This document shows positions 26,419 through 34,946 of a stretch of DNA of 64,000 nt, piece by piece. The stretch covers positions 186,001 through 250,000 of the forward strand of contig NZ_SNWD01000001.1 in NCBI RefSeq assembly GCF_004361835.1, in the 5' to 3' direction. Below the pieces are notes generated by a model. It made no database searches. It was not told where the DNA came from and saw only the letters and a program-made list of their open reading frames with translations. Made by a program: the position numbers and the translations under genes. How positions within the stretch are numbered: the stretch's first letter is position 1; every line of letters starts with the position of its first letter. Source of the DNA: Stakelama pacifica (GTDB lineage Bacteria; Pseudomonadota; Alphaproteobacteria; Sphingomonadales; Sphingomonadaceae).

Positions 26419-26468
26419 AGCCGCGCCCCACAGCTATTTCTCACATCCAAAAAGGTTGGTGGATCGCC

Positions 26469-27032
26469 ATGAAGATCAGCGGCGTGGATATTCGTCCCGG
26501 CAATATTATCGAATATGATAAAGGCATCTGGCGTGCGGTGAAGATCCAGCACACCCAGCCCGGCAAGGGCGGTGCCTATATGCAGGTCGAGATGAAGAAT
26601 CTGATCGACGGGCGTAAGACGAACGTGCGTTTCCGTTCCGCAGAGACGGTCGAGCGCGTGCGGCTCGACACCAAGGATTTCCAGTTCCTGTTTCAGGACG
26701 GCGAAATGCTGACCTTCATGGACAAGGACACGTTCGAACAGATCACGCTGCCCAGCGACATTCTGGGCGATGCCGCTGCGTTCCTGCAGGACGGCATGGA
26801 CGTGGTGATGGAACTGCACGAGGAAAAGCCGATTTCGGTGCAGCTCCCCGATCAGATCGAGGCCGAGGTCGTCGAGGCCGACGCCGTGGTGAAGGGGCAG
26901 ACCGCCTCTTCCTCCTACAAGCCTGCAATTCTGGACAATGGCGTGCGCATCATGGTGCCGCCGCACATCACCGCGGGAACGCGCGTGATCGTCGATGTCT
27001 ATGAACAGGCTTATGTCAAACGAGCGGAGTAA
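26469..27032 (+). CDS. efp: translation elongation factor P
   Basis: Relieves ribosome stalling at polyproline stretches. The 187-residue product has the three beta-barrel domains of [23 protein letters not shown], the loop [11 protein letters not shown] with the conserved Lys at residue 33 that enters the peptidyl-transferase centre, [16 protein letters not shown], and the C-terminal [20 protein letters not shown]. No epmA, epmB or earP gene is visible, so modification of the lysine cannot be judged. ATG at 26469 is set by alignment with GGTGG upstream; the open frame extends leftwards through the M23 gene as a shadow. Confidence 0.97.
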   Translation: MKISGVDIRPGNIIEYDKGIWRAVKIQHTQPGKGGAYMQVEMKNLIDGRKTNVRFRSAETVERVRLDTKDFQFLFQDGEMLTFMDKDTFEQITLPSDILGDAAAFLQDGMDVVMELHEEKPISVQLPDQIEAEVVEADAVVKGQTASSSYKPAILDNGVRIMVPPHITAGTRVIVDVYEQAYVKRAE

Positions 27033-27036
27033 TATT

Positions 27037-27390
27037 TTGCGTTTTCCGATTCTTTTCGCCGCTGCCGCTGCGATGATCGCTGCCCCGGCCGCCGCCGCCC
27101 CCCAAGACAAGGCGCCGAGCAAGGCCGAGATCGACGCGGCGCAGAAAACCCTGGGCGTGATCGTCAGCGGGCTTCAGTCGGACAAGGTGCCCGCCAATGT
27201 GAAGTCGGCGATCTTCGGCTGTATCTACGAAAATTCGCTTTCCGCGATTTCGCAGGACGTGACCAAGGTGTTCGCGGCGAATAAGAAACTGGACGCGAAC
27301 GATGCGACGATCCGCCTGACCGTGGTGGCGCGCGTGTGCGGCGTGCCGCCCGAAAAGGCGGTGCCCGCCGGTAAGAGCAAAGGACGCTGA
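27037..27390 (+). CDS. small secreted protein of unknown function
   Basis: A 117-residue protein that starts with TTG at 27037, 7 bases after GGAG, just past the efp stop. The N-terminus is a clear Sec signal peptide: a short basic start, RFPILFAAAAAMIAAP, and an AAA cleavage zone. The mature part is about 95 residues, mostly helical in appearance, with two cysteines (AIFGCIYENS and VARVCGVPP) that could form a disulfide. It is followed directly by suhB (TGAATG). The open frame runs 14 codons upstream into efp, but that would spoil the signal peptide. I do not recognise the family. Confidence 0.75.
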   Translation: MRFPILFAAAAAMIAAPAAAAPQDKAPSKAEIDAAQKTLGVIVSGLQSDKVPANVKSAIFGCIYENSLSAISQDVTKVFAANKKLDANDATIRLTVVARVCGVPPEKAVPAGKSKGR

Positions 27391-28212
27391 ATGGCTTCGC
27401 ATTCGGGACTTTTGACGGTGATGGAACGGGCGGCGCGCAAGGCGGCGCCCCGGCTTCGCCGTGACTTCAACGAAGTATCGCAGCTTCAGGTGAGCCGGAA
27501 AGGGCCCGCCGATTTCGTTTCCATGGCCGATAAACGCGCCGAGGAAACGATCATCGAGGAGCTGCGCAAGGCACGCCCCGACTGGCGGATGCTGGTCGAG
27601 GAATCGGGTGAGATCGAAGGCGATCCGGACAAGCCGCGCTTCATCGTCGATCCGCTCGACGGGACGACGAACTTCCTGCACGGCATTCCGCATTTCTCCA
27701 TCTCGATCGCGGTGGAGGACCCGCACGGGGCGCAGGGCAAACCGGAAATCACCACCGGTCTGGTCTATCAGCCGCTGACCGACGAAAGCTTCTGGGCCGA
27801 AAAGGGCAGGGGCGCATGGTTGCAGGATCAGCGGCTGCGCGTGTCGTCGCGGCGCGATCTGTCCGAATCGGTGATCGCCACCGGCATTCCGTTCCTGGGC
27901 CATGGCAATTTCGTCGAATGGAACCGGATTTTCGGTGCCGTCGCGCCGGAGATCGCGGGTATCCGCCGCTTAGGTTCGGCTGCGCTCGACCTGGCCTGGG
28001 TCGCTGCCGGACGGTTTGACGGCTTTTGGGAATCGGGGCTTCAGCCCTGGGACTGCGCGGCGGGCATATTGCTGGTCAAGGAGGCGGGCGGCTTCGTCAC
28101 CGACTATCGCGGCACCGATATGGCGATCGAGCGCAAACAGCTGCTCGCCGCCAATGATGTGCTGCATTCGCGATTGCACAAGCTCTTGGCAGGCGCGCTT
28201 CGCAACCAGTGA
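27391..28212 (+). CDS. suhB: inositol monophosphatase family protein (SuhB-like)
   Basis: A Mg-dependent sugar/inositol phosphatase of 273 residues. The metal and substrate motifs are complete: LVEESGE near residue 70, FIVDPLDGTTNFLHGIPHFS (DPLDGTT motif) near 90, and GLQPWDCAAGILLVKEAGG with the second WDxAAG motif near 215. E. coli SuhB also binds RNA polymerase and NusA as part of rRNA antitermination; whether this one does is unknown. It ends the efp-secreted protein-suhB run and has a strong terminator after it. Confidence 0.94.
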   Translation: MASHSGLLTVMERAARKAAPRLRRDFNEVSQLQVSRKGPADFVSMADKRAEETIIEELRKARPDWRMLVEESGEIEGDPDKPRFIVDPLDGTTNFLHGIPHFSISIAVEDPHGAQGKPEITTGLVYQPLTDESFWAEKGRGAWLQDQRLRVSSRRDLSESVIATGIPFLGHGNFVEWNRIFGAVAPEIAGIRRLGSAALDLAWVAAGRFDGFWESGLQPWDCAAGILLVKEAGGFVTDYRGTDMAIERKQLLAANDVLHSRLHKLLAGALRNQ

Positions 28213-28240
28213 CGCGCTGTCGAAACGACGGTTCTAGAGG

Positions 28241-28276
28241 AAAGGCGCTGCCATGAGGTGGCGCCTTTCTTTTTTG
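28241..28276 (+). terminator. strong intrinsic terminator after suhB
   Basis: AAAGGCGCTGCC at 28241-28252 pairs over all 12 positions (two G-T) with GGTGGCGCCTTT at 28257-28268 around an ATGA loop. CTTTTTT follows immediately. It lies 28 bases after the suhB stop. Confidence 0.92.
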
Positions 28277-28309
28277 CTCTTGCGGACGGCGTGGCTGGCT
28301 GACCCGGTC

Positions 28310-28385
28310 GTCATCGTCGGAGCGCGGCAACGACCTATCCGTTCGCGACTCCGGATTGCCGCGCCCTTTCGGGGCTCGCAAGGAC
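28310..28385. repeat. dispersed palindromic repeat, copy C (degenerate)
   Basis: A decayed copy of the element at 9410-9495. It keeps GTCATCG at one end and CTCGCAAGGAC at the other, with the shared CCGGATTGCCGCGCCCTTTC core. The other arm is shortened and diverged. It lies between the suhB terminator and the convergent YbjN-like gene. Confidence 0.75.
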
Positions 28386-28420
28386 GATGGTGCCGCTGCT
28401 CAGTTTCGCGCGCGCCGATA

Positions 28421-28945
28421 TTATTCGGCGTCGTTCCAGCCGATATGCTTTTTGAACGCGGTGAGCAGGCGAATCCAGACGCGGAAATTTTCGAGGAAAT
28501 TGCCGCGCGCGACTCCGCCTCCCGCCAGATTGAGGTCCATTTCGAGTCGGGGATCGTTCTGATCGTCGATATAGGCTTTGGCGAAGCGCTTCTGCTGATT
28601 CCAGCGATTGATCAGGTCGAGCCTGCGCGGCGTGGAAACCGAGAAACCGGCATAGAATTGCACCGTGCGGCACGATTTTCCCGCGATGCAATTGTTGAGG
28701 AAGATCGTGAAGGGCGTGCCGTCGACGTCGGTCTGAAGAAACGGATCGCCGTCATCGGTATGGTCGATCGTGACCTTATAGCCCTCCGAACGGACAAGCG
28801 CGGCCAGCACCTGCGGATCGGCGGTCACATTGGCATTCTGGCCCTGCGCCGGCAGCACGGGTTGTGCACCCGAGGCCGGGGCGAGCCAGAAGGCGCTGCC
28901 AAGGATCGTCGCTGCCGCCATAAGGGTACGCATATCGCCATTCAT
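28421..28945 (-). CDS. secreted YbjN-domain protein
   Basis: A 174-residue protein with an N-terminal signal peptide (MNGDMRTLMAAATILGSAFW, then Ala-rich cleavage region). The following domain resembles YbjN: TADPQVLAALVRSEGYKVTI, DGDPFLQTDVDGTPFTIFLN, a C-x5-C pair (NNCIAGKSC), YAGFSVSTPRRLDLINRWNQ and ENFRVWIRLLTAF. YbjN-like domains occur in chaperone-like or sensory proteins and their role is poorly known. ATG at 28945 has GGGAG about 8 bases upstream; a longer open frame exists but would hide the signal peptide. The gene is divergent from the nuo operon and 181 bases from nuoA. Confidence 0.8.
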   Translation of the reverse strand: MNGDMRTLMAAATILGSAFWLAPASGAQPVLPAQGQNANVTADPQVLAALVRSEGYKVTIDHTDDGDPFLQTDVDGTPFTIFLNNCIAGKSCRTVQFYAGFSVSTPRRLDLINRWNQQKRFAKAYIDDQNDPRLEMDLNLAGGGVARGNFLENFRVWIRLLTAFKKHIGWNDAE

Positions 28946-29126
28946 CCTTTCACTCCCGCGCCGCATACCGTGCCGACGCCCGCTTCGCCAAGCGACAAGG
29001 CGAGTCGCGTGGTGAAGGAGCATCGCGAGCGAGGATTTTACGCAACATATTGGGGCGAGGGCCTTGCTCATACGGGGCCTCCGTCCTAGAAGCGCGCCAT
29101 ATTTTTCCGCAAACGCGAGATGGACT

Positions 29127-29501
29127 TTGGTCGACCTGTCGCAATATCTGCCCATTCTGCTGTTCCTGGCCGTGGCGCTGGGGCTTTCGGCTGCCTTTGT
29201 CGGTCTGCCGATGCTGGTCGGTCGGCTGACCGGCGCGCACAATCCGTATCCCGACAAGCTGGCGGAATATGAATGCGGCTTTCCCGCGTTCGAAGATCCG
29301 CGCAACCAGTTCGACGTGCGCTTCTATCTCGTCGCGATTCTCTTCATCGTCTTCGATCTGGAGGCTGCATTCCTGTATCCATGGGCAGTCAGCGTTTTCG
29401 AGCTTGGCTGGACCGCATGGATTTCGATGATGGTCTTCATCGCTGAGCTTGCGCTCGGCCTTGCTTATGCCTGGAAAGTGGGAGCCCTGGAATGGGAGTA
29501 G
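29127..29501 (+). CDS. nuoA: NADH-quinone oxidoreductase subunit A
   Basis: Membrane-arm subunit of respiratory complex I, close to the quinone site. About 124 residues with three transmembrane helices ([57 protein letters not shown]) and the conserved loop [23 protein letters not shown] at 29127 (MVDLSQYLP) is taken as start from family alignment; the ribosome site GAGATGGA is very close. It heads the nuoA-N operon, and its last 10 bases overlap nuoB. The 181-base region before it, shared with the divergent YbjN-like gene, should hold the operon promoter; I recognise no operator in it. Confidence 0.93.
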   Translation: MVDLSQYLPILLFLAVALGLSAAFVGLPMLVGRLTGAHNPYPDKLAEYECGFPAFEDPRNQFDVRFYLVAILFIVFDLEAAFLYPWAVSVFELGWTAWISMMVFIAELALGLAYAWKVGALEWE

Positions 29502-30031
29502 AGCTTAGCCCGTCGCCGGCCGCCGGCACCGCGCCCGACCAGCGTTTCTTCGACAATCTGAACGGTGAGCTGACCGATAAGGGATTCCTCGTCACTTCGA
29601 CCGAGGAGCTGTTCCAATGGGCGCGCACCGGTTCGCTGTGGTGGATGACCTTCGGTCTTGCCTGCTGCGCGGTCGAGATGATCCATGTGAACATGCCGCG
29701 TTATGACATGGAGCGGTTCGGCGCCGCGCCGCGCGCTTCGCCGCGCCAGTCGGACGTGATGATCGTCGCGGGCACGCTGTGCAACAAGATGGCGCCCGCG
29801 CTTCGCCGCGTCTATGATCAGATGTCGGACCCGAAATATGTGATTTCGATGGGCAGCTGCGCCAATGGCGGCGGCTATTATCATTACAGCTATTCGGTGG
29901 TTCGCGGCTGTGACCGTATCGTGCCCGTGGATATCTATGTCCCCGGCTGCCCGCCGACGGCAGAGGCGCTGCTCTATGGCGTGATGCAGCTGCAGCGGAA
30001 GATCCGCCGGTCGGGGACGCTGGAACGATGA
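29492..30031 (+). CDS. nuoB: NADH-quinone oxidoreductase subunit B
   Basis: Peripheral-arm subunit that carries the terminal 4Fe-4S cluster N2, which passes electrons to quinone. The 179-residue protein has the consecutive cysteines in [17 protein letters not shown], a further Cys in [15 protein letters not shown], and the last ligand in [40 protein letters not shown] forms part of the quinone cavity. It overlaps nuoA by 10 bases and nuoC by ATGA. Confidence 0.97.
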   Translation: MGVELSPSPAAGTAPDQRFFDNLNGELTDKGFLVTSTEELFQWARTGSLWWMTFGLACCAVEMIHVNMPRYDMERFGAAPRASPRQSDVMIVAGTLCNKMAPALRRVYDQMSDPKYVISMGSCANGGGYYHYSYSVVRGCDRIVPVDIYVPGCPPTAEALLYGVMQLQRKIRRSGTLER

Positions 30032-30873
30032 GAGCATCTGCACCGAAATATGCGCCCAATGACGGCGTGATCGATTCGGCAAAGGCTGCGCTCGGCGATA
30101 TGCTGGTCGAGGCGGTCGATCGGGTGGGTGAGGTTTCGCTGACCGTGAACCGCGATTCGCTGGTCGCGGCGATGACTGCGCTGCGCGACGATCCGGCGCT
30201 GCAATATCAGCAGCTGATGGAAGTGGCGGGCGTCGATTATCCCGATCGCGAAGAGCGGTTCGAGGTGGTCTATCACCTGCTTTCGGTGACGAAGAACCAC
30301 CGGCTGCGCGTCAAGGTGATGACCGACGAAGTGAAGCCGGTGCCGTCGGTGACCGGCATCTGGCCGGTCGCGGGCTGGCTGGAGCGCGAAGTGTACGACA
30401 TGTACGGCGTGCTGTTTTCGGGCAATCGCGACCTTCGCCGTATCCTCACCGATTACGGCTTTCGCGGCCATCCGCAGCGTAAGGACTTCCCGCTTACCGG
30501 CTTTGTCGAGCTGCGGTATTCGGAAGAGGCGAAGCGCGTGGTGTATGAGCCGGTCGAACTGGCTCAGGATTTCCGCACTTTCGATTTCATGAGTCCTTGG
30601 GAAGGCGCGAAATATGTGCTGCCCGGCGATGAAAAGGCACCCGATGCGACGCCCGCGCCGCAGCCCGAGGCAAAGGGCGCGCCGACGCCGCTGAAAGCCG
30701 CGGAAATCGCCAAGGGGACGGAGGAGAAGACTCCGCCTCAGGCAGAGGAGCCCAAGACCAGCGACGATACGACCAAGACGGGTGTCGGTCAGCCGCATCC
30801 CGGCAATCAGCCGCAGGACAAGCCCGCCGATCCCGATGTCGTGCCGCCCAAGGATGGGGGGCAGAATCAGTGA
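30028..30873 (+). CDS. nuoC: NADH-quinone oxidoreductase subunit C with a Pro/Ala/Lys-rich tail
   Basis: The 30-kDa subunit of complex I. Residues 1-200 are the family domain, with [54 protein letters not shown] and [21 protein letters not shown]. After about residue 200 comes an 80-residue low-complexity tail rich in Pro, Ala, Lys, Asp and Gln, with no predicted fold. The usual family length is about 200, so the tail is an addition and may be disordered on the complex surface. It overlaps nuoB by ATGA, and its stop overlaps the ATG of a 17-codon frame before nuoD. NuoC and NuoD are separate here, not fused. Confidence 0.95.
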   Translation: MRASAPKYAPNDGVIDSAKAALGDMLVEAVDRVGEVSLTVNRDSLVAAMTALRDDPALQYQQLMEVAGVDYPDREERFEVVYHLLSVTKNHRLRVKVMTDEVKPVPSVTGIWPVAGWLEREVYDMYGVLFSGNRDLRRILTDYGFRGHPQRKDFPLTGFVELRYSEEAKRVVYEPVELAQDFRTFDFMSPWEGAKYVLPGDEKAPDATPAPQPEAKGAPTPLKAAEIAKGTEEKTPPQAEEPKTSDDTTKTGVGQPHPGNQPQDKPADPDVVPPKDGGQNQ

Positions 30874-30926
30874 TGGCTAAGCACCGTGAACCGAATCCGT
30901 TCGCTATGAGCGGGTGGGAAAGCTGA
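30873..30926 (+). CDS. 17-residue peptide between nuoC and nuoD
   Basis: The reading frame [17 protein letters not shown] begins with ATG at 30873, overlapping the nuoC TGA as TGATG, and stops at 30926, two bases before the nuoD ATG. The nuoC stop therefore hands ribosomes to this frame and its own stop hands them to nuoD. It is too short for codon statistics. It could be a real micropeptide, a translational coupling device, or a leftover 5' part of nuoD separated by a stop. In related genomes I would expect the same [14 protein letters not shown] start if it is functional. Confidence 0.45.
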   Translation: MAKHREPNPFAMSGWES

Positions 30927-30928
30927 AT

Positions 30929-32161
30929 ATGGCGGAATATGTAGAAGAGCTTCTGGAGCAGCATGAGCCGGGACAGGTTTCCGGCGATGTCGAAATCCAG
31001 AATTACACGATCAATTTCGGTCCGCAGCATCCGGCGGCGCATGGCGTGCTTCGCCTTGTCATGGAGCTCGACGGCGAGATTATCGAGCGGATCGACCCGC
31101 ATGTCGGCCTGCTCCATCGCGGCACCGAAAAGCTGATCGAGTATAAGACCTATTCGCAGGCGCTGCCCTATATGGACCGCCTCGATTATTGCTCGCCGCT
31201 GTGCATGGAGCATAGCTATGTGCTGGCGGTCGAAAAGCTGCTCGACCTCGAAGTGCCGCTGCGCGCGCAATATCTGCGCGTATTCTTCGCTGAGCTGACG
31301 CGTATTTCGAACCATATGCTCAACCTCGGCAGCCATGTCATGGATGTCGGCGCAATGACGCCGAACCTGTGGATGTTCGAGCTGCGCGAGGATTGCCTCA
31401 ACTTCTTCGAGCGGGTGTCGGGTGCGCGGATGCATTCGAACTATTTCCGCGTCGGCGGGGTGCATCAGGATGCGCCGCTCAAGCTGCTCACCGATATTGC
31501 CGACTGGCTCGATACGCGCCTGCCGAAGCTGTTCGGCGATGCGGTCAGTCTGGTCGCCGAGAACCGGATCTTCAAACAGCGCAATGTCGATATCGCGGTC
31601 GTGAGCCGCGAGGATGCGCTTGCGTGGGGCTTTTCGGGGCCGATGATCCGCGGTGCGGGCATTCCTTGGGATATCCGCAAGAGCCAGCCTTATGACGTCT
31701 ATGACCGGATGGAATTCGACATTCCGGTCGGCACGCGCGGCGATTGCTACGATCGCTTCATGGTCCGGGTCGAGGAAGTCTATCAGTCGGCGCGCATCAT
31801 GAAACAGTGTCTGGCCGAGATGCCCGAAGGCCCGATCATGACGACCGATCGCAAGGTCGGGCCGCCCAAGCGCGGCGAAATGAAGCATTCGATGGAAGCG
31901 CTGATCCACCACTTCAAGCTGTATACCGAGGGCTATCACGTGCCCGCCGGTGAGGTATATGTGGCGACCGAAAGCCCCAAGGGCGAATTCGGCATCTACA
32001 TGGTGAGCGACGGATCGAACAAACCCTATCGCTGCAAGATCCGCCCCACGGCGTTTTCGCATCTGCAGGCGATGGATTTCATGTCCAAGGGCCATATGCT
32101 GGCCGATACGACCGCCATTCTGGGCGCGATGGACATCGTGTTCGGGGAGTGTGACCGCTAA
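30929..32161 (+). CDS. nuoD: NADH-quinone oxidoreductase subunit D
   Basis: The 49-kDa subunit that lines the quinone-binding cavity of complex I. It has about 410 residues starting [11 protein letters not shown], with [20 protein letters not shown] (the conserved quinone-site His region), [54 protein letters not shown] and the C-terminal [21 protein letters not shown] at 30929 is preferred, with GGGA about 9 bases upstream; an in-frame GTG five codons earlier is possible. The stop overlaps the nuoE start (TAATG). Confidence 0.97.
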   Translation: MAEYVEELLEQHEPGQVSGDVEIQNYTINFGPQHPAAHGVLRLVMELDGEIIERIDPHVGLLHRGTEKLIEYKTYSQALPYMDRLDYCSPLCMEHSYVLAVEKLLDLEVPLRAQYLRVFFAELTRISNHMLNLGSHVMDVGAMTPNLWMFELREDCLNFFERVSGARMHSNYFRVGGVHQDAPLKLLTDIADWLDTRLPKLFGDAVSLVAENRIFKQRNVDIAVVSREDALAWGFSGPMIRGAGIPWDIRKSQPYDVYDRMEFDIPVGTRGDCYDRFMVRVEEVYQSARIMKQCLAEMPEGPIMTTDRKVGPPKRGEMKHSMEALIHHFKLYTEGYHVPAGEVYVATESPKGEFGIYMVSDGSNKPYRCKIRPTAFSHLQAMDFMSKGHMLADTTAILGAMDIVFGECDR

Positions 32162-32838
32162 TGGCTGCGAAGACTATTCCAGATACGCCGGAAATCCGCG
32201 AGCGCTGGGGCGCTTTCGCGTGGACGCCGGACAATGCCGCCAAGGCGAAGGAAGTGCTGGGGCGCTATCCCGAGGGGCGTCAGCAATCGTGCACGATCCC
32301 GTTTCTCGACCTTGCTCAGCGGCAGGTAGGGGCGGAGACGCAGACGCAAGGCTGGCTGCCGGTGCCGGTGATCGAATTTGTCGCGCGCGAACTGGGGCTG
32401 CCCTATGTCCGCGTGCTCGAGGTCGCGACCTTCTACACCATGTTCAATCTGCAGCCGGTCGGCCGCTATCATGTGCAGGTGTGCGGCACGACGCCGTGCT
32501 GGCTGCGCGGGTCGGACGAAGTGTTCCGCGCGTGTAAGTCGAAGGGCATGAAGAAAGGCCATACGACCGAGGACGGTCTGTGGACGCTGACCGAAGTCGA
32601 ATGCATGGGCAATTGCGCGACGGCACCGATGGTTCAGATCAACGACGATAATTACGAAGATCTGACCTATGACCGCACGGTCGCGGTGCTCGACGCGCTG
32701 GCCGAGGGCAAGCAGCCCAAGACGGGCACGCAGGAGCCGGGTCGCAAAACGAGCGAGCCGGTGGGCGGACCGACTACGCTGACCGCGATGGTGGATGAAA
32801 ATCACGATTATCGCGATGAGTGGGAGAAGGCGGTTTGA
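32161..32838 (+). CDS. nuoE: NADH-quinone oxidoreductase subunit E
   Basis: The 24-kDa peripheral subunit with a 2Fe-2S cluster (N1a). The 225-residue protein holds the four cluster cysteines in VQVCGTTPCWLRG and TEVECMGNCATAPMVQIND. The helical N-terminal domain carries VIEFVARELGLPYVRVLEVA and TFYTMFNLQPVGRYH. The last 45 residues (after ALAEGKQPK) are a hydrophilic extension. A 52-residue membrane peptide starts on its stop codon (TTGA overlap). Confidence 0.97.
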   Translation: MAAKTIPDTPEIRERWGAFAWTPDNAAKAKEVLGRYPEGRQQSCTIPFLDLAQRQVGAETQTQGWLPVPVIEFVARELGLPYVRVLEVATFYTMFNLQPVGRYHVQVCGTTPCWLRGSDEVFRACKSKGMKKGHTTEDGLWTLTEVECMGNCATAPMVQINDDNYEDLTYDRTVAVLDALAEGKQPKTGTQEPGRKTSEPVGGPTTLTAMVDENHDYRDEWEKAV

Positions 32839-32993
32839 ACCTGCTGATCGCCATATTGGTCGGCATCGTCGCCATCGCGCTCCTCGTGCTGGTGCTTAAG
32901 GTCGCGCTTGGCCTGATCGTCGTCGCGATCGGGCTCGCGGCTGCGGTGGCCGTATATTTCTTCGCTGAAAAGCTGATCGGGAAGGGGCGTTAA
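32835..32993 (+). CDS. 52-residue hydrophobic peptide between nuoE and nuoF
   Basis: TTG at 32835 overlaps the nuoE stop (TTGA) and is preceded by GGGAGAAGG in the nuoE end. The frame runs to TAA at 32993, one base before the nuoF ATG. The product begins [20 protein letters not shown] and is hydrophobic almost throughout. A single Lys near residue 22 separates two stretches that could be one long helix or a helical hairpin, and a basic tail ends EKLIGKGR. Exact packing between two essential genes and a G/C-rich third codon position support a real gene. It may be a small membrane protein accompanying complex I or its assembly. I do not recognise a family. Confidence 0.7.
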   Translation: MNLLIAILVGIVAIALLVLVLKVALGLIVVAIGLAAAVAVYFFAEKLIGKGR

Positions 32994-32994
32994 G

Positions 32995-34296
32995 ATGCTC
33001 GCCGACAAGGACCGCATTTTCACCAATCTCTATGGCTTTCAGTCATGGGGTATCGATGCCGCGATGAAGCGCGGCGACTGGGATGCGACGAAGACGCTGC
33101 TCGACATCGGGCAGGATGAGATTATCGACCGGGTCAAGGCGTCGGGCCTTCGCGGGCGCGGCGGCGCTGGCTTTCCCACCGGGGTGAAATGGGGCTTCAT
33201 GCCCAAGGAGCCGAAGCCGGATCGTCCGAACTTCCTCGTCATCAATGCTGACGAATCGGAACCGGGTTCGTGCAAGGACCGCGAGATCATCCGCCACGAT
33301 CCGCACAAGCTGATCGAAGGCGCGCTGATCGCCGGCTTCGCGATGCGTGCGCGGGCGGCCTATATCTATATTCGCGGCGAGTATATTCGCGAGGCCGAAA
33401 CGCTGTTCGCGGCGATCGCCGAAGCATACGCCAAGGGTTTTCTGGGCAAGAATGCCTGCGGGTCGGGCTATGATTTCGATGTCTTCTGCCATCGCGGTGC
33501 GGGCGCGTATATCTGCGGCGAAGAAACCGCGATGCTCGAAAGCCTTGAGGGCAAGAAGGGGCAGCCGCGCCTGAAGCCGCCTTTCCCGGCCGGGGCGGGT
33601 CTCTATGGCTGCCCGACCACGGTGAACAATGTCGAATCGATCGCGGTGGTGCCGACGATCCTGCGGCGCGGGTCGGAGTGGTTCTCGTCCTTCGGGCGCG
33701 AGAATAACAAGGGCACCAAGCTTTTCCAGATTTCGGGCCATGTCGAACGCCCCTGCGTCGTCGAAGAAGCGATGGGGGTCACCTTCCGCGAGCTGATCGA
33801 AACGCATTGCGGTGGGATCAAGGGCGGTTGGGACAATCTGCTCGCCGTCATTCCCGGCGGATCGTCGGTGCCGCTGGTTCCGGCTGCCGAAATCATGGAC
33901 GCGCCGATGGATTTTGACGGGCTGAAGGACCTGAAATCGGGTCTTGGTACCGCGGCTGTCATCGTCATGGACAAGTCCACCGACATTGTTCAGGCGATCA
34001 GCCGGATCAGCTATTTCTACAAGCATGAAAGCTGCGGCCAGTGCACGCCGTGCCGTGAGGGTACGGGCTGGATGTGGCGCGTGATGGAACGGCTTCGCAC
34101 CGGCGATGCCGATATTTCGGAAATCGACACGCTGTTCGAAGTGACGAAGCAGGTCGAGGGCCACACCATCTGCGCGCTGGGTGATGCCGCCGCATGGCCT
34201 ATTCAGGGCCTTATCCGCCATTTCCGCCCCGAACTGGAGCGCCGTATCACCGAAAAGCGTGGTGGTGCTGAACCGATGATGGAGGCCGCGGAATGA
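32995..34296 (+). CDS. nuoF: NADH-quinone oxidoreductase subunit F
   Basis: The 51-kDa NADH-oxidising subunit with FMN and the N3 4Fe-4S cluster. The 433-residue protein has [19 protein letters not shown] (NADH/FMN binding), [50 protein letters not shown] and the cluster motif [17 protein letters not shown], with the fourth Cys in [14 protein letters not shown]. The start follows the small membrane peptide by one base, and its stop overlaps the next gene by ATGA. Confidence 0.98.
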   Translation: MLADKDRIFTNLYGFQSWGIDAAMKRGDWDATKTLLDIGQDEIIDRVKASGLRGRGGAGFPTGVKWGFMPKEPKPDRPNFLVINADESEPGSCKDREIIRHDPHKLIEGALIAGFAMRARAAYIYIRGEYIREAETLFAAIAEAYAKGFLGKNACGSGYDFDVFCHRGAGAYICGEETAMLESLEGKKGQPRLKPPFPAGAGLYGCPTTVNNVESIAVVPTILRRGSEWFSSFGRENNKGTKLFQISGHVERPCVVEEAMGVTFRELIETHCGGIKGGWDNLLAVIPGGSSVPLVPAAEIMDAPMDFDGLKDLKSGLGTAAVIVMDKSTDIVQAISRISYFYKHESCGQCTPCREGTGWMWRVMERLRTGDADISEIDTLFEVTKQVEGHTICALGDAAAWPIQGLIRHFRPELERRITEKRGGAEPMMEAAE

Positions 34297-34937
34297 TTAA
34301 GATGGCAGGTGCGAGCTTCATACTCGCGTTGACGGTGCCGGCGTTCGTGCCGGCGGCGCATGCTGATGACCATGACCGGGCCGCATATTATATGCATTCC
34401 TTCGCGAAATGTGTTGTTCGCGGAGACAAGGACAGCGTAGCTGCTTTGCTGAACGAAAAGCCGGGGAGCGCTGAGGCGAACGCCGCGATGCAAGCGATCG
34501 GCAAGCGGCGCAGCGGCTGTTTGAAAGTGGTCGGCGGGGGCGGTAAGCTGAAGATGAACTCGGCGAGCATGCGCGGCGCATTGGCAGAGCAGCTTTATAC
34601 CGATGAATTTTCCTCTCCGCCCGATGCTCCAGTACAAGGTGAACAGCCGATACCGTTTCAGGGTAGCGGCGACCCCGATCTTGTCAGCTATGACGTGGCA
34701 GCATGCATGGCGACGCGGGATCCGGTAGATACGGATAGCTTTGTTCGTACTGACGTGAAGAGCGAGGCCGAGAAGGCTGCGCTGAGCAAGCTTGCTCCCA
34801 CACTTGCGAACTGCGTTCCGACCGGTACGAAACTTGGTTTCGATCGCGAATTGCTACACGGCATGGCCGCAGAGGCGCTTTGGAAGATGCGCAAGGGCGT
34901 AAGCAGCGGACCCGCCGCCGGACAGAAACTGGATTAA
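34293..34937 (+). CDS. secreted four-cysteine protein inserted between nuoF and nuoG
   Basis: A 214-residue protein with a typical signal peptide ([19 protein letters not shown], cleavage near AAHADD). Its mature part contains four cysteines ([38 protein letters not shown]), which look like two repeats, each with a pair of Cys about 35 residues apart and L-x-x-L-P-like or A-rich helices. No catalytic motif is seen. The gene overlaps nuoF by ATGA and ends 9 bases before nuoG, so it belongs to the operon transcript. Its codon third positions look slightly less GC-rich than the nuo genes. It is not a known complex I subunit. The periplasmic location suggests a lineage-specific passenger or accessory factor. 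Confidence 0.8.
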   Translation: MIKMAGASFILALTVPAFVPAAHADDHDRAAYYMHSFAKCVVRGDKDSVAALLNEKPGSAEANAAMQAIGKRRSGCLKVVGGGGKLKMNSASMRGALAEQLYTDEFSSPPDAPVQGEQPIPFQGSGDPDLVSYDVAACMATRDPVDTDSFVRTDVKSEAEKAALSKLAPTLANCVPTGTKLGFDRELLHGMAAEALWKMRKGVSSGPAAGQKLD

Positions 34938-34946
34938 GAGCAAGAA

